From: Pontibacter korlensis
GTDB lineage: Bacteria > Bacteroidota > Bacteroidia > Cytophagales > Hymenobacteraceae
DNA length: 64,000 bases
Direction of reading: 5' to 3'
Assembly: GCF_000973725.1 (NCBI RefSeq)
Contig: NZ_CP009621.1
Coordinates: 2,694,001 to 2,758,000, forward strand
Numbering within the stretch: position 1 is the stretch's first letter; the number at the start of each line of letters is the position of its first letter. The position numbers and the translations under genes are program-made. Positions 1-9,600 of the stretch are shown here, in pieces. The notes beneath the pieces were generated by a model. The model was not told where the DNA came from, did no database searches, and saw nothing but the letters and a program-made list of their open reading frames with translations.

Positions 1-33
1 ATGTTTGTGCATGAGGAGCTATACCTAGAAAGG

Positions 34-729
34 TTAAGGCTTAACCTTGGTTGAACTGATGCTTCTTCTAACCGTTCTCTTGGTCTTAAATATCAAAGGC
101 AGGCACACCCCGTAGACAGTAATCATGGCTGGAATTATTTTAGCGGCAACTTTGCCGTAGAGAAACAACAGGATAAAAAAGCTAACGTTTGCTATGACAA
201 GTAAAGCAATTGCAATATGCTTCAAGGTCTTGTTCTCGGGTTTCTCTAAGCCTTCTTCATAATGCCTTTCAACAAAGCCTAAAAAATGCTCTGCAAAAGC
301 ATCATAATTTGTAATACGATCAGAAGTTCTGTAAGGGACAATCTCTACCTTCTTGCTATGCTTGAACTTTAGAATAAGAAAGTGACGACCCACCCCAGAC
401 GTTAACAAAGTACCTTCTTTCAGCTCATAGTATTCAAGGTCATCTAAAGAGTATTGCTCCCCGTCTATGGTTATCTCTGTTTTAGCTTTGTCTAAGATGA
501 CACATACATTCTTCCAGAAGAGATGCTTCTTGTTGTAAATTAGATAAATGGGAGCTAATACAAGAAGAGCCAAAGGCAGTAAGAAATCCCGGTACAGAAA
601 GTCTGGGATGTATGCCTTTAGTGCAGGAGCGTTCAGAAGCGCTAGCAGAAGGAGCGGTACAAGCACAACTCCTATTATAGACAGTCCTGCCACAGTACGG
701 CTTCTAAGAATGTCAAAGTTATATTTCAT
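34..729 (-). CDS. Hypothetical multi-pass membrane protein
   Basis: I do not recognise the family of this 231-residue protein. Hydrophobic segments lie at about residues 12-34, 45-63, 170-190 and 195-212. Two membrane hairpins therefore flank a soluble middle of about 100 residues (70-165) that is rich in charged residues and looks like a small beta-rich, PH-like cytosolic domain. The start is an ATG at 729. A short inverted repeat (AAGGTTAAG pairing with CTTAACCTT) overlaps the stop region at about 29-48 and may help terminate transcription. The neighbours are unrelated small accessory genes. The coding call is fairly safe from length and membrane pattern; the function is unknown. Confidence 0.6.
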   Translation of the reverse strand: MKYNFDILRSRTVAGLSIIGVVLVPLLLLALLNAPALKAYIPDFLYRDFLLPLALLVLAPIYLIYNKKHLFWKNVCVILDKAKTEITIDGEQYSLDDLEYYELKEGTLLTSGVGRHFLILKFKHSKKVEIVPYRTSDRITNYDAFAEHFLGFVERHYEEGLEKPENKTLKHIAIALLVIANVSFFILLFLYGKVAAKIIPAMITVYGVCLPLIFKTKRTVRRSISSTKVKP

Positions 730-829
730 AAGTTGTGCTTATACTTATCTCATGGCTGGCACAGGTGCTAGGGCTTATACTATGGCAAAGAGCTATTACT
801 CTGTTCCCTTGATAAGTAAGGAGTGTAGA

Positions 830-1243
830 CTATCTCTTACTATACTTTTCAGTAACAATGATCAATTCATCTACCTCAATGCCTTCAAAGTCCCAAGCAT
901 AGTCTCTTTCAGTTAGAGTTATTTCTAAGGTTAAAGAAGTATCTGAAAGGCTGGTGACTTTATATTCAAACGGCGGATGCGAAGAATCTTCATTTGGAGT
1001 TAACTTAAGACTTTTCTTATTCAAGGACCATGTTCCTATCACATAGTTCCTTTGGAAAATATAATCCTTTTTCAAAAGTAGCCATGTAGACGTGCTAATA
1101 ATGTCTTGCTGTAGCTTTCCATTAACTTAAATTTCCTCCGATTGCCAATCAGCAGCCAAATCAGTTGGGCTTACAGTGTCGTCTTTACAAGAAAGGAAGA
1201 ACAAACTAATGCTCGTCAATACTGCCAATGGGATAGTTTTTAT
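830..1243 (-). pseudogene. Lipocalin-like lipoprotein, decayed (start lost, in-frame stop)
   Basis: Reading the minus strand from 1243 gives a typical lipoprotein N-terminus: a short basic start, a hydrophobic run and the lipobox-like string FFLSCKDD. It continues in the same frame to the end of the 81-codon open frame that stops at 830. Two lesions break it. The expected ATG reads ATA at 1243-1241, and a TAA stop lies in frame at 1129-1127. Across the stop the sequence keeps the pattern of small lipocalin-like lipoproteins of this phylum: a W near the start, a VNGK-type strand, then YVIGTWS. The simplest reading is a recently inactivated exported lipoprotein. Internal initiation at a TTG codon for the C-terminal half alone cannot be excluded but looks unlikely. 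Confidence 0.65.
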
Positions 1244-1319
1244 GTTTTTTTAGTTTAGTTTTTAGCCGACAGGCTGGTTTCAAAAGTGTTTTGGTTCTTT
1301 TTTAGGGGTGTTGTGTGAC

Positions 1320-1664
1320 TTAGGCTTCTATACCGACTACGCCAATATACTTCGCGTTCTGGTAGAACTCGCTGCATGACTCCTCATCCCCACTTCCACA
1401 CAGTGGCCTGCCCTCACAATCCGTCGGGGCGACTGCCACGTCAGCACAGTGGTTCTCCAACACATAGTACTGCCTGCCTTGGTATTCATACAAGCTCAGA
1501 AAGTTCTTACAGCCTAATTCTTCTCCCTTGTAGCTAACCATGCCGTTTTCTTTCAGATAGGAATCCAGGCAGTCATTCTTACAGGTGACCTCATCTTCCT
1601 TTTCACAACCAAAACTGAAGAACAAGAAGGCAATCATGACGAGATTCAGGATAGGGTACTTCAT
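1320..1664 (-). CDS. Small cysteine-rich lipoprotein, unknown function
   Basis: This 114-residue protein has a lipoprotein signal: a hydrophobic stretch at residues 6-18 ending in FSFGC, with Cys20 as the likely lipidated residue. The mature part contains about eight further cysteines (in motifs such as CKND, GCKNF, NHCADV, DCEGRPLCG and ESC), which suggests a disulfide-stabilised periplasmic or surface protein. The start is ATG at 1664, followed at once by MKYPI and the signal core. I recognise no enzymatic motif. It lies between a decayed lipoprotein gene and another small minus-strand gene, so this stretch may be a cluster of small envelope proteins. Confidence 0.6.
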   Translation of the reverse strand: MKYPILNLVMIAFLFFSFGCEKEDEVTCKNDCLDSYLKENGMVSYKGEELGCKNFLSLYEYQGRQYYVLENHCADVAVAPTDCEGRPLCGSGDEESCSEFYQNAKYIGVVGIEA

Positions 1665-1775
1665 AGCTTTCTAGAAGGATTTATTTATTTTATACTATTT
1701 AACGGTCTCGTACAGGCAATGGGTGAAGCGTCAGCTGAACATAATGCCTGTGCCTTGTTACCTGTCGTTTTTATT

Positions 1776-1991
1776 CTATTTTTCTTCTTCTAAAAACATC
1801 ACATTTGGTCGGACTTCTCTGCGCCATTTCCCACCATACTTACTGTCCAGATAGTTGAATACTGTCTTATTACATTCTTCAATGCATTCGTATGCTGGTG
1901 GAGTACATCCAAAGTCAAAGTACTGGACTTTGTACTTCCTCTCAAACCTATGCTGATTCTTGTAAATTACAGGTGCAATGCTTCCAACCAA
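1776..1991 (-). CDS. Small hypothetical protein, possibly 5'-truncated
   Basis: This is a 71-codon frame from a TTG at 1991, with a basic and aromatic body containing YFDFGCTPPAYECIEECN and ending in a KWRREV-type segment. I have seen similar short proteins in Bacteroidota but cannot name a family. The frame stays open upstream to about 2036 and encodes a run like KPKLLLVGSIAP, which resembles a membrane-anchor start. No ATG precedes it, and an IS110 transposase stub lies immediately upstream at 2015-2077. The 5' end was therefore probably lost or rearranged by the insertion event. The coding nature of the C-terminal part is plausible; expression is uncertain. Confidence 0.4.
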   Translation of the reverse strand: MVGSIAPVIYKNQHRFERKYKVQYFDFGCTPPAYECIEECNKTVFNYLDSKYGGKWRREVRPNVMFLEEEK

Positions 1992-2014
1992 GAGTAGCTT
2001 CGGCTTACCGCTTG

Positions 2015-2077
2015 CTATATCAGCGACGCCTTACTTACATCAATGCCTACTACTTTCTGTTCTGCTTGTGAGACCAT
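2015..2077 (-). mobile_element. IS110-family transposase N-terminal remnant
   Basis: From an ATG at 2077 the minus strand encodes twenty residues and a stop, including KVVGIDVSKASL. This matches the characteristic first DEDD-domain strand of IS110/IS1111 transposases (VGIDVSK, with the first catalytic Asp). The frame closes at 2015, and what follows does not resemble a transposase. Only the very 5' end of the element remains. It probably disrupted the small gene downstream. The identification rests on one short but highly diagnostic motif. Confidence 0.6.
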
Positions 2078-2531
2078 AACCTTAAGAATTAGCAAGTGTA
2101 AACTAGGTGAACTTTAAGAGGAGACTATGGCGGGCATTATCTATCCTGATGCAGGCTTTGAAGCCTAATGGAACTGTCCAACGTAACCATAGAAAAGGAA
2201 GGGGATTCTCATGTTGAACAGGTTCTAAAGACCATATACGCTTAAAAATCTTTATCCTTCCTTTCTGCTCTTTCTATACAAGTTAATACATAATGACAAA
2301 CATAGGATACGCTTATCTGCATTATGTGCGTAAGTGCACCTGTGTATCATCAAGCTAATAAAGTGGGTGCTGCTATTGTTATTTCAGGCACTATCAACAC
2401 GTTGTATGGATTATTCAATATAGTAAATAATTATTAAATGTGCCTAGATATTGTGTTGACAAAAACAGAGAGCTTCGTATACTTTGCTTTAGCTTACTTT
2501 TGTCTCCATTGATCATTTGGAGTGGTTTGAT
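2078..2531. other. Non-coding gap with possible promoter
   Basis: I see no convincing gene here. The last 80 bases before the GNAT gene are AT-rich and contain TACTTTTG at 2495-2502, which fits the Bacteroidota -7 element (TAnnTTTG). A TTG at about 2456 is too far upstream for the usual spacing, so the promoter call is weak. Confidence 0.35.
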
Positions 2532-3029
2532 ATGAAGATCAGAAAAGCAGACCCGGTAAGGGATTACGATAAAGTATGGGAAATATTCTCGGCTGTTATC
2601 AAGACAGGCGACACATATGTTTTTGACCCCAGCACACCGAAAGAGGCCATGAAACAGCACTGGTTTGCCAGCTATATGGATACGTTTGTGGCAGTTGATG
2701 ACGATGACAACATTCTGGGGACTTATATCATTAAGCAGAATCAAATTGACTTGGGGAACCATATTGCCAACTGCAGCTATATGGTTAGCCCTCATTACCA
2801 GGGTAGGGGGGCTGGAAAGTTTATGTGCGCACACTCAATTGAGTTCGCACGACAAAAGAAGTATCTAGGCATTCAATTCAATATTGTAATTAGCACAAAC
2901 ACAAATGCGGTAAAGCTATGGGAGCGGTTCGGCTTTGAGATAATCGGTACAACCCCAAGTGGGTTCAGGCACAAAGAACTAGGGCTGGTAGATACCTACA
3001 TTATGTTCAAAGATCTACGGGCAGGGTAG
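2532..3029 (+). CDS. GNAT-family N-acetyltransferase
   Basis: This is a 165-residue single-domain acetyltransferase. It begins MKIRKADPVRDYD, the usual first strand and helix of GNAT enzymes. It carries the acetyl-CoA-binding segment SPHYQGRGAGKFM at about residues 92-105 (the Q/R-x-x-G-x-G/A pattern), followed by the helix AHSIEFAR and the late strand motif AVKLWERFGFEIIG. I chose the ATG at 2532 because the frame extends only five non-conserved codons further upstream to a TTG. The substrate cannot be read from sequence; relatives acetylate small amines, antibiotics or protein N-termini. It is a single gene, convergent with the Fur-family gene downstream. Confidence 0.85.
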   Translation: MKIRKADPVRDYDKVWEIFSAVIKTGDTYVFDPSTPKEAMKQHWFASYMDTFVAVDDDDNILGTYIIKQNQIDLGNHIANCSYMVSPHYQGRGAGKFMCAHSIEFARQKKYLGIQFNIVISTNTNAVKLWERFGFEIIGTTPSGFRHKELGLVDTYIMFKDLRAG

Positions 3030-3095
3030 AGTCCTATGGCAAAAACTGGCGGCCATTCCGCGTATAGTTCTCAAGACAGAATTGTGCTGCAGATG

Positions 3096-3467
3096 TTAGC
3101 AATTTGAGCAGTAACCAGAAACAACACCATTGAAGTTAAGTGTACGATAGGCTTTGGGTAACTTAACCTCAACTTCGTTTGGCAGGCATTCTATTTTGCC
3201 GCAGCTTATGCACCTGAAATGGAAATGGTTGTGCTGATACTTTTTGTCAGAACAGTTTTTGCAACAGGCAAAATACTGCTTACCATCATCCCCAACAATT
3301 TTGTGAACTACCCCATCCTCTAAAAAGCTGTTCAACACTCTGTAAATGGTTACCCTATCTACAGCATCTCCAAGTTGAGCCTGTAGAATATCCTGACTTA
3401 ACGCAGACTTAGCTGCTTTCAACAAATTCAGGATCAGCTGTTTTGCTTTAGTATTGCGCTTGGTCAT
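3096..3467 (-). CDS. Fur-family metal or peroxide-responsive repressor
   Basis: This 123-residue protein has an N-terminal winged helix with the Fur-type recognition segment DAVDRVTIYRVLNSF, then a dimerisation and metal-binding domain with HNHFHFRC. Two CxxC pairs (CISC and the C-terminal CSNC) would form the structural zinc site. The family represses genes for iron, zinc or peroxide homeostasis; which metal this one senses cannot be told by eye. I place the start at the ATG at 3467. The frame extends to 3503, but that extension would run through a perfect 41-base palindrome that makes much more sense as an operator. The palindrome directly upstream implies autoregulation, perhaps together with the divergent flavoprotein gene. 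Confidence 0.85.
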   Translation of the reverse strand: MTKRNTKAKQLILNLLKAAKSALSQDILQAQLGDAVDRVTIYRVLNSFLEDGVVHKIVGDDGKQYFACCKNCSDKKYQHNHFHFRCISCGKIECLPNEVEVKLPKAYRTLNFNGVVSGYCSNC

Positions 3468-3474
3468 GATTTCT

Positions 3475-3515
3475 AAACATTTATTATTGCAACAGTGTTG
3501 CAATAATAAATGTTT
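3475..3515. promoter_or_regulatory. 41-bp perfect palindrome, likely Fur-family operator
   Basis: Two 20-base arms with no mismatch surround one central G at 3495. The inner core reads TTGCAACA-G-TGTTGCAA inside AT-rich outer arms. It lies 8 bases upstream of the chosen fur-like start and about 90 bases before the divergent flavoprotein start, the standard place for an autoregulated operator. TTGCAAY-type dyads are a known style of Fur-family box in Bacteroidota. The unusual feature is the length and perfection of the dyad. Confidence 0.75.
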
Positions 3516-3607
3516 TACTACCTTCGGGTTAAAATAACTGATGCACTCTTACCAATAGTTGCTATGCAGGAGGCAGGTGATATCAATAGGAAGCTAAATG
3601 GACTGTT

Positions 3608-4493
3608 ATGACAAGTAAAGAATATGATGTAATTATTGTTGGAGGCAGCTATGTCTTTAGGAAGGGCACTAAGAAAAGTGTTGGTTATAGACAATGGGAA
3701 ACCCTGTAACAGGCAAACGCCTCACTCTCATAACTTCATTACCCAGGACGGCGAAACACCAGGAGCTATAGCCCTTAAAGCCCGGGAGCAGGTGCAGAAG
3801 TATAACTCTGTACATTTCTTTGAAGGCACTGCTGTAACTGGAAGAAAGTCAGAATCAGGCTTCGAGATAGAGGCTCAGACCGGCGAAATATTCTCAGGTT
3901 CCAGGTTAGTTTTCGCAACCGGACTAAGAGACATCATGCCTCCAATAAAAGGCTTTGCAGAGTGCTGGGGTATCAGTGTGCTTCATTGCCCTTACTGTCA
4001 TGGTTACGAAGTAAAGCAGGAGAAGATAGGTATAATTGCTAACGGAGATGTAGCTTTTCATTATGCCCAATTAATTTCTAACTGGACAGCGGACCTGATA
4101 CTCTTCACCAATGGCAAATCAACTCTAACCGAAGAGCAGACCAGAATAGTCTTAAAGCACAACATTCAAATAATTGAGAAGGAAATAGATTCTCTGGAAC
4201 ATAAAGATGGGTATGTGCGACAGGTTGTTTTCAAAGACAACTCGGTGAGCCCAGTTAAAGCTATTTATTCAAGGCCTGCTTTCGAACAAAGAAGTGGTAT
4301 TCCGAAAGCCTTAGGTTGTGAACTAACGGAGCAGGGGCTATTAAAAGTTGACAACTTGCAAAGAACAACGGTAAAAGGAATTTATGCCTGTGGAGATACC
4401 TCCAGCGGACGTGCTGTGTCGGTTGCTGTTTCTACCGGTACTATGGCTGGTGCGGCATTAAATAACCACTGGCGGGAAGAAGAATTTAGTTAG
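3608..4493 (+). pseudogene. Thioredoxin-reductase-like FAD/NAD(P) oxidoreductase, frameshifted
   Basis: The natural ATG at 3608 starts MTSKEYDVIIVGGSY, the first strand and half of the FAD-binding GxGxxG motif, then runs out of frame after SY. The rest of the protein continues in the next frame from about 3642: AAMSLGRALRKVLVIDNG, then the redox-type CPYC in HCPYCHGYE, and the C-terminal IYACGDTSSG flavin motif. Family members have about seven more residues (of AGLSAAM type) at the break. A deletion of about 20 bases between two copies of GCAGCTATG would explain both the lost residues and the frame change. The downstream frame has a TTG start but would lack the dinucleotide-binding loop, so the gene is probably inactive. 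It is divergent from the Fur-family gene and may have been in its regulon. Confidence 0.75.
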
Positions 4494-4970
4494 TAGAAGT
4501 GGTGAGTGTTTACAGGTAACTTTCATAAATTAGGAAGTTTTAAACCATAAAAACTGGTAGATGAAAAGCTTATCCTAAAGAACCTGCAGGGCAAAAAGAT
4601 CCTGCCATTGCCTTAGACGCTGGCGCAGCAAAATATTGTGAAGTTGCAGCTGAAATGTATAGAGAAGTGGTAGATCCTCTTGTACCTTGGACCGGATTTC
4701 GCTGAGTTTTTAACGGCTGCATTACATATTGTTAAGACTGCTCCTGAGTATGCAGTGTTGTTATTTACAACTACTAGTTCTACTCTTACCGAGGTATAAG
4801 CTATTGCTTGTTGGAGTAGTTGCTATACTGCCCGGGTTTCTTTATAAAGCTTTACTAATTCATTTTAAAACGTGATTATGAGTGTGAGCAGGTAATAGTT
4901 TAATAACATAACCTTTGCTTTGATGTAATAGCCACTCGTTTCCTTTGTCTGGAAAAATTGTGTGGGTTAA
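4494..4970. other. Gap with possible gene relic upstream of sigma operon
   Basis: On the plus strand, about 4565-4705 reads as protein-like sequence (for example DPAIALDAGAAKYCEV and AAEMYREVVDPLVP) with no start and with an early stop. A second protein-like piece in another frame follows at 4703-4800 (for example FLTAALHIVKTAPEY). This looks like a decayed gene but I cannot name it. A fragment of the interspersed repeat lies at the junction (4682-4720). The last 60 bases probably hold the promoter of the sigma-factor operon; a TAACCTTTG near 4910 is a poor match to the -7 element. Confidence 0.3.
4682..4720 (+). repeat. Partial copy of the 143-bp interspersed repeat (first ~39 bases)
   Basis: The stretch beginning GTACCTTGGACCGG and ending AACGGCTGC matches the first ~39 bases of the repeat core found at 24481, 32484, 34814, 41785 and 50780, with about six differences by eye. 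No hairpin precedes it and similarity fades after GGCTGC. It sits inside what looks like a decayed gene. Confidence 0.5.
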
Positions 4971-5525
4971 ATGGTGTCAGCAGAGACTTGGATTAAAATT
5001 CAAAACGGTTCGGAGGAAGCCTTTCAGGAGTTATTTGATGAGCAGTGGAAGCGTTGTTTTTCTCTATCCTATAATATGCTACGCGACAAGGAGCAGGCTG
5101 AAGATCTGGTGCAGGAAGTGTTTACGGATTTATGGGTCAGGAGAAAAACCCTGTTACTCCAAAATCCAGAGGCTTTTCTAACCCAGATGATCAAAAATAA
5201 AGCATTTAGCTCTTTATCACGAACGCGTATTCCCGTTAGAAACCTGGAAATACTTGAAGAGCTTCATAAAGAGTTTTCCCCTGAGGATACCTATATACTT
5301 GGGGAACTTCATGCTCAAGTTAATCTTCTTATAGAAAGCTTGCCGCCACGTTGCCGTGAAGTTTTTGTTTTAAAGAGGTATGAAGAAATGAGTGTGGAGG
5401 AAATTGCCACAAAGCTAGATATATCTATCCGTACTGTTGAGCACCACTTATACCAAGCTGCCAAAATTCTTAAAAGCAACTTATACCCCATTATGCTATT
5501 GTTAATATTGCGTGCTTCAATTTAA
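4971..5525 (+). CDS. ECF-type RNA polymerase sigma factor
   Basis: This 184-residue sigma-70-family protein lacks region 3. Region 2 spans about residues 11-75 (EEAFQELFDEQWK, then DLVQEVFTDLWVRR, the core-binding helix). Region 4 spans about 118-170, with the helix-turn-helix SVEEIATKLDISIRTVEHH. It belongs to the Bacteroidota FecI-like ECF group that works with membrane FecR anti-sigma factors. It starts at ATG 4971 and is followed 54 bases later by fecR and then by an STN-bearing SusC, the classic surface-signalling cassette. It probably directs transcription of the downstream uptake and phosphatase operon when the SusC receptor is occupied. Confidence 0.93.
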   Translation: MVSAETWIKIQNGSEEAFQELFDEQWKRCFSLSYNMLRDKEQAEDLVQEVFTDLWVRRKTLLLQNPEAFLTQMIKNKAFSSLSRTRIPVRNLEILEELHKEFSPEDTYILGELHAQVNLLIESLPPRCREVFVLKRYEEMSVEEIATKLDISIRTVEHHLYQAAKILKSNLYPIMLLLILRASI

Positions 5526-5579
5526 CATATTCATTACTACTCTGCACTAAGTACAAAGTGCCCTTTCGGATACTTACTC

Positions 5580-6614
5580 ATGAAAAGCAATTATATGAGT
5601 AAGGAAAAATACTGGCAGCAAGTCTTTCATAGATATTTACAGGGGGAAGCCAGCCAAAAAGAAAACAATACTTTACAGAAATTCATTCTGTATCTAGAGC
5701 AGAATCAGAATGAAGAAGCCATTTGGAATGAAATTGGAGAGCCTGACGAGGAAATAAAGAGGCGTATACAACTTAAGATTACACTCCAAAAGAAACACTT
5801 AAACACTCCTATTGTGTGGTATAAGCGGCAGGCTGTAAAGATTGCTGCAACTATTCTGCTGATATTAGCCAGCAGTGCCTTTCTATACACAAGCGTTAAC
5901 CACAACAATATACCAGCCGGAACACAGGCTGAACAGTTTACATCTGTTTTGGTTGCGCCTGGCCAGCAAAAAGAACTTGTTCTGCCTGATGGCTCACGGG
6001 TAAAGCTTAACAGTGGCAGCGAACTGAAGTATAGCGCCAGCGAATTTGGTAGTGAAGAGCGTAGGGTATACCTGAAAGGGGAAGCCTTTTTCGAGGTAAA
6101 GCGAGATACTATGCATGCTTTTGTTGTCGAGACGCAAGGCCTTACTACCCGTGTTCTTGGCACCTCCTTTAACATCAATACACACGATAGCGAACATGCT
6201 GTAACAGTAGCTACAGGGCTGGTAGAAGTATCTGAAAAGATAACAGGCAAGGCTAATAAAGTGCTGCTACATCCTTCAGAGAAAGCAATATTTAACGTGG
6301 AGGCAGGTGAGCTGCAGAAGTTGAAGCAGGTAAGTCTAGATGATTTTGCCTGGACTGAGCGCATACTTGTCTTACAGGACATGCCTCTTCATAAAGCTAT
6401 TGACAGAGTGGAACGATGGTACGGAGTAGAAATAGCATATAACTCAGAAATGTCTGGAAGAAGGCTTACAGCCAGATACGAGAATGAGACGCTTGAAGAC
6501 GTGATGCAAAGCCTCTCTTTCCTGCTTGACCTCACCTGGGAAAAGACAACACCTTATAAACTAAATCTTAAAAATCCTTCTAATGATGCGAAAAAAAATA
6601 CGGGCAAAAAATAA
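5580..6614 (+). CDS. FecR-type anti-sigma factor (inner membrane)
   Basis: This 344-residue protein has a cytosolic N-terminus of about 80 residues that would bind the sigma factor. One membrane segment follows at about 86-104 (AVKIAATILLILASSAF). The periplasmic FecR domain at about 125-220 is marked by LPDGSRVKLNSGSELKY and by RVLGTSFNI. A C-terminal DUF4974-like domain at about 255-325 contains MPLHKAIDRVERWYG. In this family the periplasmic part receives the signal from the STN domain of the partner SusC. The ATG at 5595 is an alternative start. The 3' end overlaps the SusC start by 32 bases, indicating translational coupling. Confidence 0.93.
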   Translation: MKSNYMSKEKYWQQVFHRYLQGEASQKENNTLQKFILYLEQNQNEEAIWNEIGEPDEEIKRRIQLKITLQKKHLNTPIVWYKRQAVKIAATILLILASSAFLYTSVNHNNIPAGTQAEQFTSVLVAPGQQKELVLPDGSRVKLNSGSELKYSASEFGSEERRVYLKGEAFFEVKRDTMHAFVVETQGLTTRVLGTSFNINTHDSEHAVTVATGLVEVSEKITGKANKVLLHPSEKAIFNVEAGELQKLKQVSLDDFAWTERILVLQDMPLHKAIDRVERWYGVEIAYNSEMSGRRLTARYENETLEDVMQSLSFLLDLTWEKTTPYKLNLKNPSNDAKKNTGKK

Positions 6615-9600
6615 GGCAGCTTCTCGTAAGAGATACCCTCTGCTTTTTCTTGCGCTGATGGGTACGGCTTCGTTGCCTTCCTATTCACAAGCCACTGAGT
6701 CATATCCTGTTAATTTTTCAGTAACAAACGCTAGCTTACCTGAGATTTTCAATAAACTTGAGGCTACCACAGGCTATAGCTTTGCTTATACTGATGAGGT
6801 GGCAAAACTAAATAAATCCTTCTCTGTGGCTAAAACTAAGTCGATTGATGAGGTACTAAAGAAGTTATCAGAAGAAGGTAATCTGAAGTTTAGAAAAGAT
6901 AACAAAACTATTTCTATAGCGGTTGATGAGGCTGGCAAAAAAGAAAAGCAGCAAATAAGTACCGTTTCAGGACAAGTAAAAGACAATACAGGCCAACCGC
7001 TACCAGGAGTCTCAGTTACTATAAAGGGTACATCTAAAGGTGCTGTTACTGATGTTGATGGAAATTATTCCGTTAATGTTTCTGGTCTGGATCAGCCGGT
7101 TCTGATTTTCTCCTATATTGGCTTTGCCAGCCAGGAGGTGGTAGTAAACAACCAGAGCCAGCTTGACATTGTACTTGGAGAAGATACAAAAAGTCTGAGT
7201 GAGGTGGTAGTGATTGGTTACGGTACAGCCAAAAGGTCAGATATCACCACTGCAATTACTACGCTGCCCAACGCGGATAAAATCGCCAATCGTCCTATTT
7301 CTAATGTAGCTGATGCTTTGCAAGGAAATCTGGCTGGTGTAACGGTTACACAAAGCGGGGGAGATCCTTCAGCTGCGCCACAAATAGTAATAAGAGGAGC
7401 CGGTACCATCAACAGCGAATCCCCTTTGTGGGTAGTGGACGGCATGCCTTATTATGGTGGGCCTCTGAATCCCAGAGATATTGAAACTTACACCGTATTG
7501 AAGGATGCTTCTGCTGCTGCAATATATGGAGCACAGGCTTCATCAGGCGTTATACTTGTCACTACTAAAAGCGGTAAGGCCGGAAAGCCAAGAGTTTCAT
7601 TAGACACTTATTATGGTTGGCAATCGGCTCATAAGTTGCCGGAAGCGCTTAATGCCGCAGAACAGTCTGCTGTATATAACCAAGCCGCAGATAATGCTGG
7701 CGCATCACGTCCGGATGCCCATAACCCGGACAAGAACCCGTGGGGGCAGGTAACACGCACTAACTGGATAGATGAAATTTTTAGAACGGGTGGCATATAT
7801 AACATCAATGCCAGTATCAGTGGTGGTAACGACAAAGGCCGCTATTTATCCTCCTTTGGGTATCAAAACAAAGATGGTGTCTTGCTGAACACGAACCTGA
7901 AGCGATACAATTTCAGGATAAAATCAGACTACGATTTTAGTGATAAGGTGCGCGTAGGGCAGAACCTCTACGTTAACCAGAGTAATTCTCAAGGAACAAA
8001 TACCTCTAACAGCTACTCCGGAACTATTATAAATGCCATTTATATGCCGCCTGCAGCACCAGTTTATGATGAAGAGGGTAACTTTCACGGAGTTGTGCCT
8101 GATAACCTGGTAAGTTCATTTGGTGGTTCTTATGGCGATACCTATAACCCTGTTGCATTATTACTTCGCCCTACGGTAAACAGCCCGAGCCTTAATATAA
8201 ACGGAACAGCCTATGTAGAGTATAGTCCACTCGCAAACTTAAAGTTCAGGAGTGGCTTTAGCATGGACCTGTTGCGGGATTCTTACAAGCGCTTTGATCC
8301 GCGCATTCCGGAACCAGGCAAGCCTAACTCCATGAACTACCTGACACAAAGTGAGGCAAGCAGAAATAAGTGGATATGGGATAACCAGTTGTCTTACCAG
8401 AAAGCCATTGGGAAAAGCTTTTTTGATGTAACAGCTGTTTATTCGGCACAGCATACCAACTATGAGTACAACTGGCAAAGAGGACAAAACTTTGACCGTG
8501 AAGATGATTGGTTCCAGTACATGGGCAATGCCAAAGAAATCATTGAAAGGCCAACCAGTAGCGTGTATGAAGACGCCTTAACCTCTGCAATAGGAAGAAT
8601 ATCTTACAACTACGATGACCGTTATTTCTTAACAGGTAGTATGCGTCGGGACGAGAGTTCGCGTTTACATGCCGACAATAACAGCGACATTTTCCCTGCA
8701 GCTTCTGCTGCCTGGAAAATATCCTCAGAGCCTTTCTTTCGTACCGATTTCTTCCAGATGCTGAAACTTAGAGCATCCTGGGGACAGATTGGCAATATAC
8801 AGTCGGTTGATTACTATGCTTACAATGTGCCATTAGAGGCTGGAAATGCCTACCTTGGTGCTTCTCCTGCTTTTCAGCAAGCTTATTATATCAATAAAGA
8901 GTCTAATCCAAGGCTGGAGTGGGAACGTTCGGAGACCTTTGATGTTGGTCTGGACGTTGCCATGTTTAACGACCGCCTGACGCTTACTGCTGATTATTAT
9001 GAGAAGTATACAAGAGGACTTATACTGCCGGTAGACCCCAACCGCCATGTCGGGGTACAAAATGGCGCTACCAGAAATGTCGGAACTGTACTAAACAAAG
9101 GTCTTGAACTGGCACTGGGCTACAGCGGGAACATAGGTGAGCTGACCTACCAGGTAAATGGTAATATCACTACGCTTAAAAACGAGCTACAGGATCTGAA
9201 TGGCTACGGCAATGATCACATTGTGCATAACCAGAATGTGCGCAGTATGTTCTCTCCTTATCGTTCTACGCCAGGCCAACCACTTTTCTCTTACTACCTG
9301 ATACCGCACGACGGTATTTTTCAGTCAAATGAGCAGGTAGCTGAATATACGAATGCACAAGGAGAGTTAATTCAGCCAAATGCTAAAGCCGGTGACCTGA
9401 TCTTCCGGGATGTAAACGGTGACGGTAAGATTGACGACAATGACCGTGTGTATATGGGTAATGCCATGCCAGACGTAGCCTATGGTCTTAACTTAAACCT
9501 ACAATGGAAGAACTTTGACCTTACTTTGTTCGGACAGGGCGTAAGTGGCGTGAAACTGCTGACTGGATATAAATACTCAACCTATAATGCAGGCCTACAA

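Noticed and set aside
548..916. Plus-strand open frame of 122 codons near the left edge
   Set aside because: It overlaps the membrane-protein gene on the minus strand and the decayed lipoprotein; its composition is low-quality.
5705..6382. Minus-strand open frame of 225 codons opposite fecR
   Set aside because: Shadow of the FecR gene; Ser- and Leu-rich with no domain features or start context.
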